From positions 22,001-86,000 of the forward strand of contig CAXIWF010000198.1 in the NCBI GenBank assembly GCA_964036045.1: DNA of 64,000 bases, read 5' to 3'. The stretch is from Eutreptiella sp. 'Long Island Sound 2002' (lineage: Eukaryota; Euglenozoa; Euglenophyceae; Eutreptiales; Eutreptiaceae). Shown one piece after another: positions 62,622 to 64,000 of the stretch (its first letter is position 1; each line of letters begins with the position of its first letter). The notes under the pieces are model-generated. The model saw only the letters and a program-made list of their open reading frames with translations. It made no database searches and was not told the origin of the DNA. A program made the position numbers and the translations under genes.

Positions 62622-62867
62622 CTTCAATAGGGTGATCTCCTCAAACGCCTGCTTCTGCTCCGCATCGCGCTGGTCCTGCAGCTCCATGATGCGCTCCTTG
62701 AGGCTATCGTTGTCGGTTGACAACACCGTCTGTTTCTCATACGCCTTCTTCTCATTGCGCTCCGCGTCGCTCGCATACTGCGCCACCAAGACTTTGTGAT
62801 GCTCCAGTTCGGACTTCAGCACCACATTCTTCTCAAAAGAGACCTTGAACAGGGATTGGTGGAGAGT
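62622..62867 (-). CDS. Coiled-coil protein gene, exon A
   Basis: Ends CTATTGAAG before GTTCAC (phase 0). Reads TLHQSLFKVSFEKNVVLKSE, then LEHHKVLVAQYASDAERNEK and NDSLKERIMELQDQRDAEQK, ending AFEEITLLK. The 5' limit is uncertain: an acceptor-like CATGTAG lies at 62868-62874 on the minus strand, and TTCAAG inside the exon is another candidate. Upstream lies only the GTGGAGGG satellite, so earlier exons are beyond it or outside the window. Confidence 0.75.
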
Positions 62868-62869
62868 CT

Positions 62870-64000
62870 ACATGGGGTTGTGGGGGGGTTGTGGAGGGTT
62901 GTGGAGCTTTGTGGTGTGTTGTGGAGGGGTGTGGAGGGGTGTGGAGGGGTGTAGAGGGCTGTGGAGGGTTGTGGAGGGGTGTGGAGGGTTGTGGAGGGTT
63001 GTGGAGGGCTGTGGAGGGTTGTGGAGGGCTGTGGAGGGTTGTGGAGGGTTGTGGAGGGCTGTGGAGGGGTGTGGAGGGTTGTGGGGCTGTGGAGGGGTGT
63101 GGAGGGTTGTGGAGGGGTGTGGAGGGGTGTGGAGGGGTTGTGGAGGGTTGTGGAGGGGTGTGGAGGGTTGTGGAGGGTTGTGGAGGTTTGTGGAGGGGTG
63201 TGGAGGAGTGTGGAGGGGTTGTGGAGGGGTGTGGAGGGGTGTGGAGGGGTGTGGAGGGTCGTGGAGGGTTGTGGAGGGTTGTGGAGGGTTGTGGAGGGGT
63301 GTGGAGGGGCTGTGGAGGGTTGTGGAGGGGTGTGGAGGGGTTGTGGAGGGTTGTGGAGGGTTGTGGAGGGGTGTGGAGGGTTGTAGAGGGGTTTTGAAGG
63401 GGTTGTGGAGGGGTTGTGGAGGGGTGTGGAGGGTTGTGGAGGGGTGTGGAGGGGTGTGGAGGGTTGTGGAGGGTTGTGGAGGGCTGTGGAGGGTTGTGGA
63501 GGGGTTGTGAAGGGGTTGTGGAGGGGTTGTGGGGGGCTGTGGAGGGGTGTGGAGGGGTGTGGAGGGTTGTGGAGGGTCGTGGAGGGCTGTGGAGGGGTGT
63601 GGAGGGGTGTGGAGGGCTGTGGAGGGGTTGTGGAGGGTTGTGGAGGGTTGTAGAGGGGTGTGGAGGGTTGGGAGGGTTGTGGAGGGTTGTGGAGGGTTGT
63701 GGAGGGGTGTGGAGGGTTGTGGAGGGGTGTGGAGGGTTGTGGAGGGGTGTGGAGGGGTTGTGGAGGGGTGTGGAGGGGTGTGGAGGGGTGTGGAGGGCTG
63801 TGGAGGGTTGTGGAGGGGTGTGGAGGGTTTTGGAGGGTTCTGGAGGGCTGTGGAGGGTTGTGGAGGGTTGTGGAGGGCTGTGGAGGGGTGTGGAGGGTTG
63901 TGGAGGGCTGTGGAGGGTTGTGGAGGGTTGTGGAGGGGTGTGGAGGGTTGTGGAGGGCTGTGGAGGGTTGTGGAGGGTTGTGGAGGGGTGTGGAGGGTTG
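62870..64000. repeat. GTGGAGGGTT satellite, continues past the window
   Basis: About 110 units of GTGGAGGG plus TT, GT, CT or GTT, so the period slips between 10 and 11 bases. Variants are spread without clear higher order. Frames reading CGGLWRVVEG are artefacts. It is probably an intron of, or sequence upstream of, the coiled-coil gene. Confidence 0.97.

Noticed and set aside
62129-62630. Long frames reading STAQHSTAQH or CAVLCCAVLC on both strands
   Set aside because: Direct products of the AGCAC pentanucleotide satellite, which lies in a GT-AG intron.
62845-63653. Frames reading CGGLWRVVEG (up to 221 codons)
   Set aside because: Products of the GTGGAGGG satellite; all frames are open for the same reason.

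Overview
This window reads as nuclear DNA of a eukaryote, most likely a unicellular alga or other flagellated protist. The evidence is GT-AG introns in two gene models, an LTR retrotransposon primed by initiator tRNA-Met, a LINE, tRNA-derived SINEs, MITE-like elements and a very high load of mini- and microsatellites and long poly-G/poly-C runs. Nothing looks bacterial: there are no operons, Shine-Dalgarno patterns or CRISPR arrays. I cannot name the species. Host gene density is very low.

Layout. 1-6.4 kb: direct and dispersed repeats and a 45-bp minisatellite, with no convincing gene. 6,496-16,770: a complete Ty3/gypsy chromovirus on the minus strand. Its two 480-bp LTRs look identical, its target-site duplication is CCAAG, and PBS, PPT, gag and pol are all present. 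16.8-22 kb: a ~600-bp element with terminal inverted repeats and tRNA-like modules, then other repeats. 22.9-25.1 kb: a split TPR-protein gene with a satellite-filled intron. 25.4-30.4 kb: mostly unassigned, with a 58-bp minisatellite. 30.9-39.3 kb: two paralogous small secreted proteins with GX3 periodicity on a segmental duplication, one copy carrying two extra SINEs. 40-46.4 kb: dispersed repeats, including a MITE whose inverted termini contain poly-C/poly-G, plus an unrecognised gene exon at 42.3-42.7 kb. 46.7-47.1 kb: a large purine/pyrimidine inverted repeat. 48.5-53.5 kb: a decayed LINE with APE-type endonuclease, RT, RNase H and a zinc-knuckle-like motif. 55-57.7 kb: another copy of the tRNA-like element and a 29-bp satellite. 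58.6-59.2 kb: an RT relic. 60.1-62.9 kb: at least three exons of a coiled-coil protein gene on the minus strand, with satellite-filled introns. 62.9-64 kb: a GTGGAGGG satellite running off the window.

The most interesting object is the chromovirus. Gag starts inside the 5' LTR and reads through the tRNA primer-binding site. Gag and pol are in one frame, separated by a single UAG. Pol carries a Dam-like adenine-methyltransferase domain (NPPF motif) between protease and RT, an arrangement I associate with DIRS-type rather than Ty3-type elements. Secondary points are the poly-C/G-terminated MITE, the GX3 secreted paralogs with a broken start in one copy, and two host genes each broken by a one-base change in a short G run. 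Such changes could be real or assembly errors.
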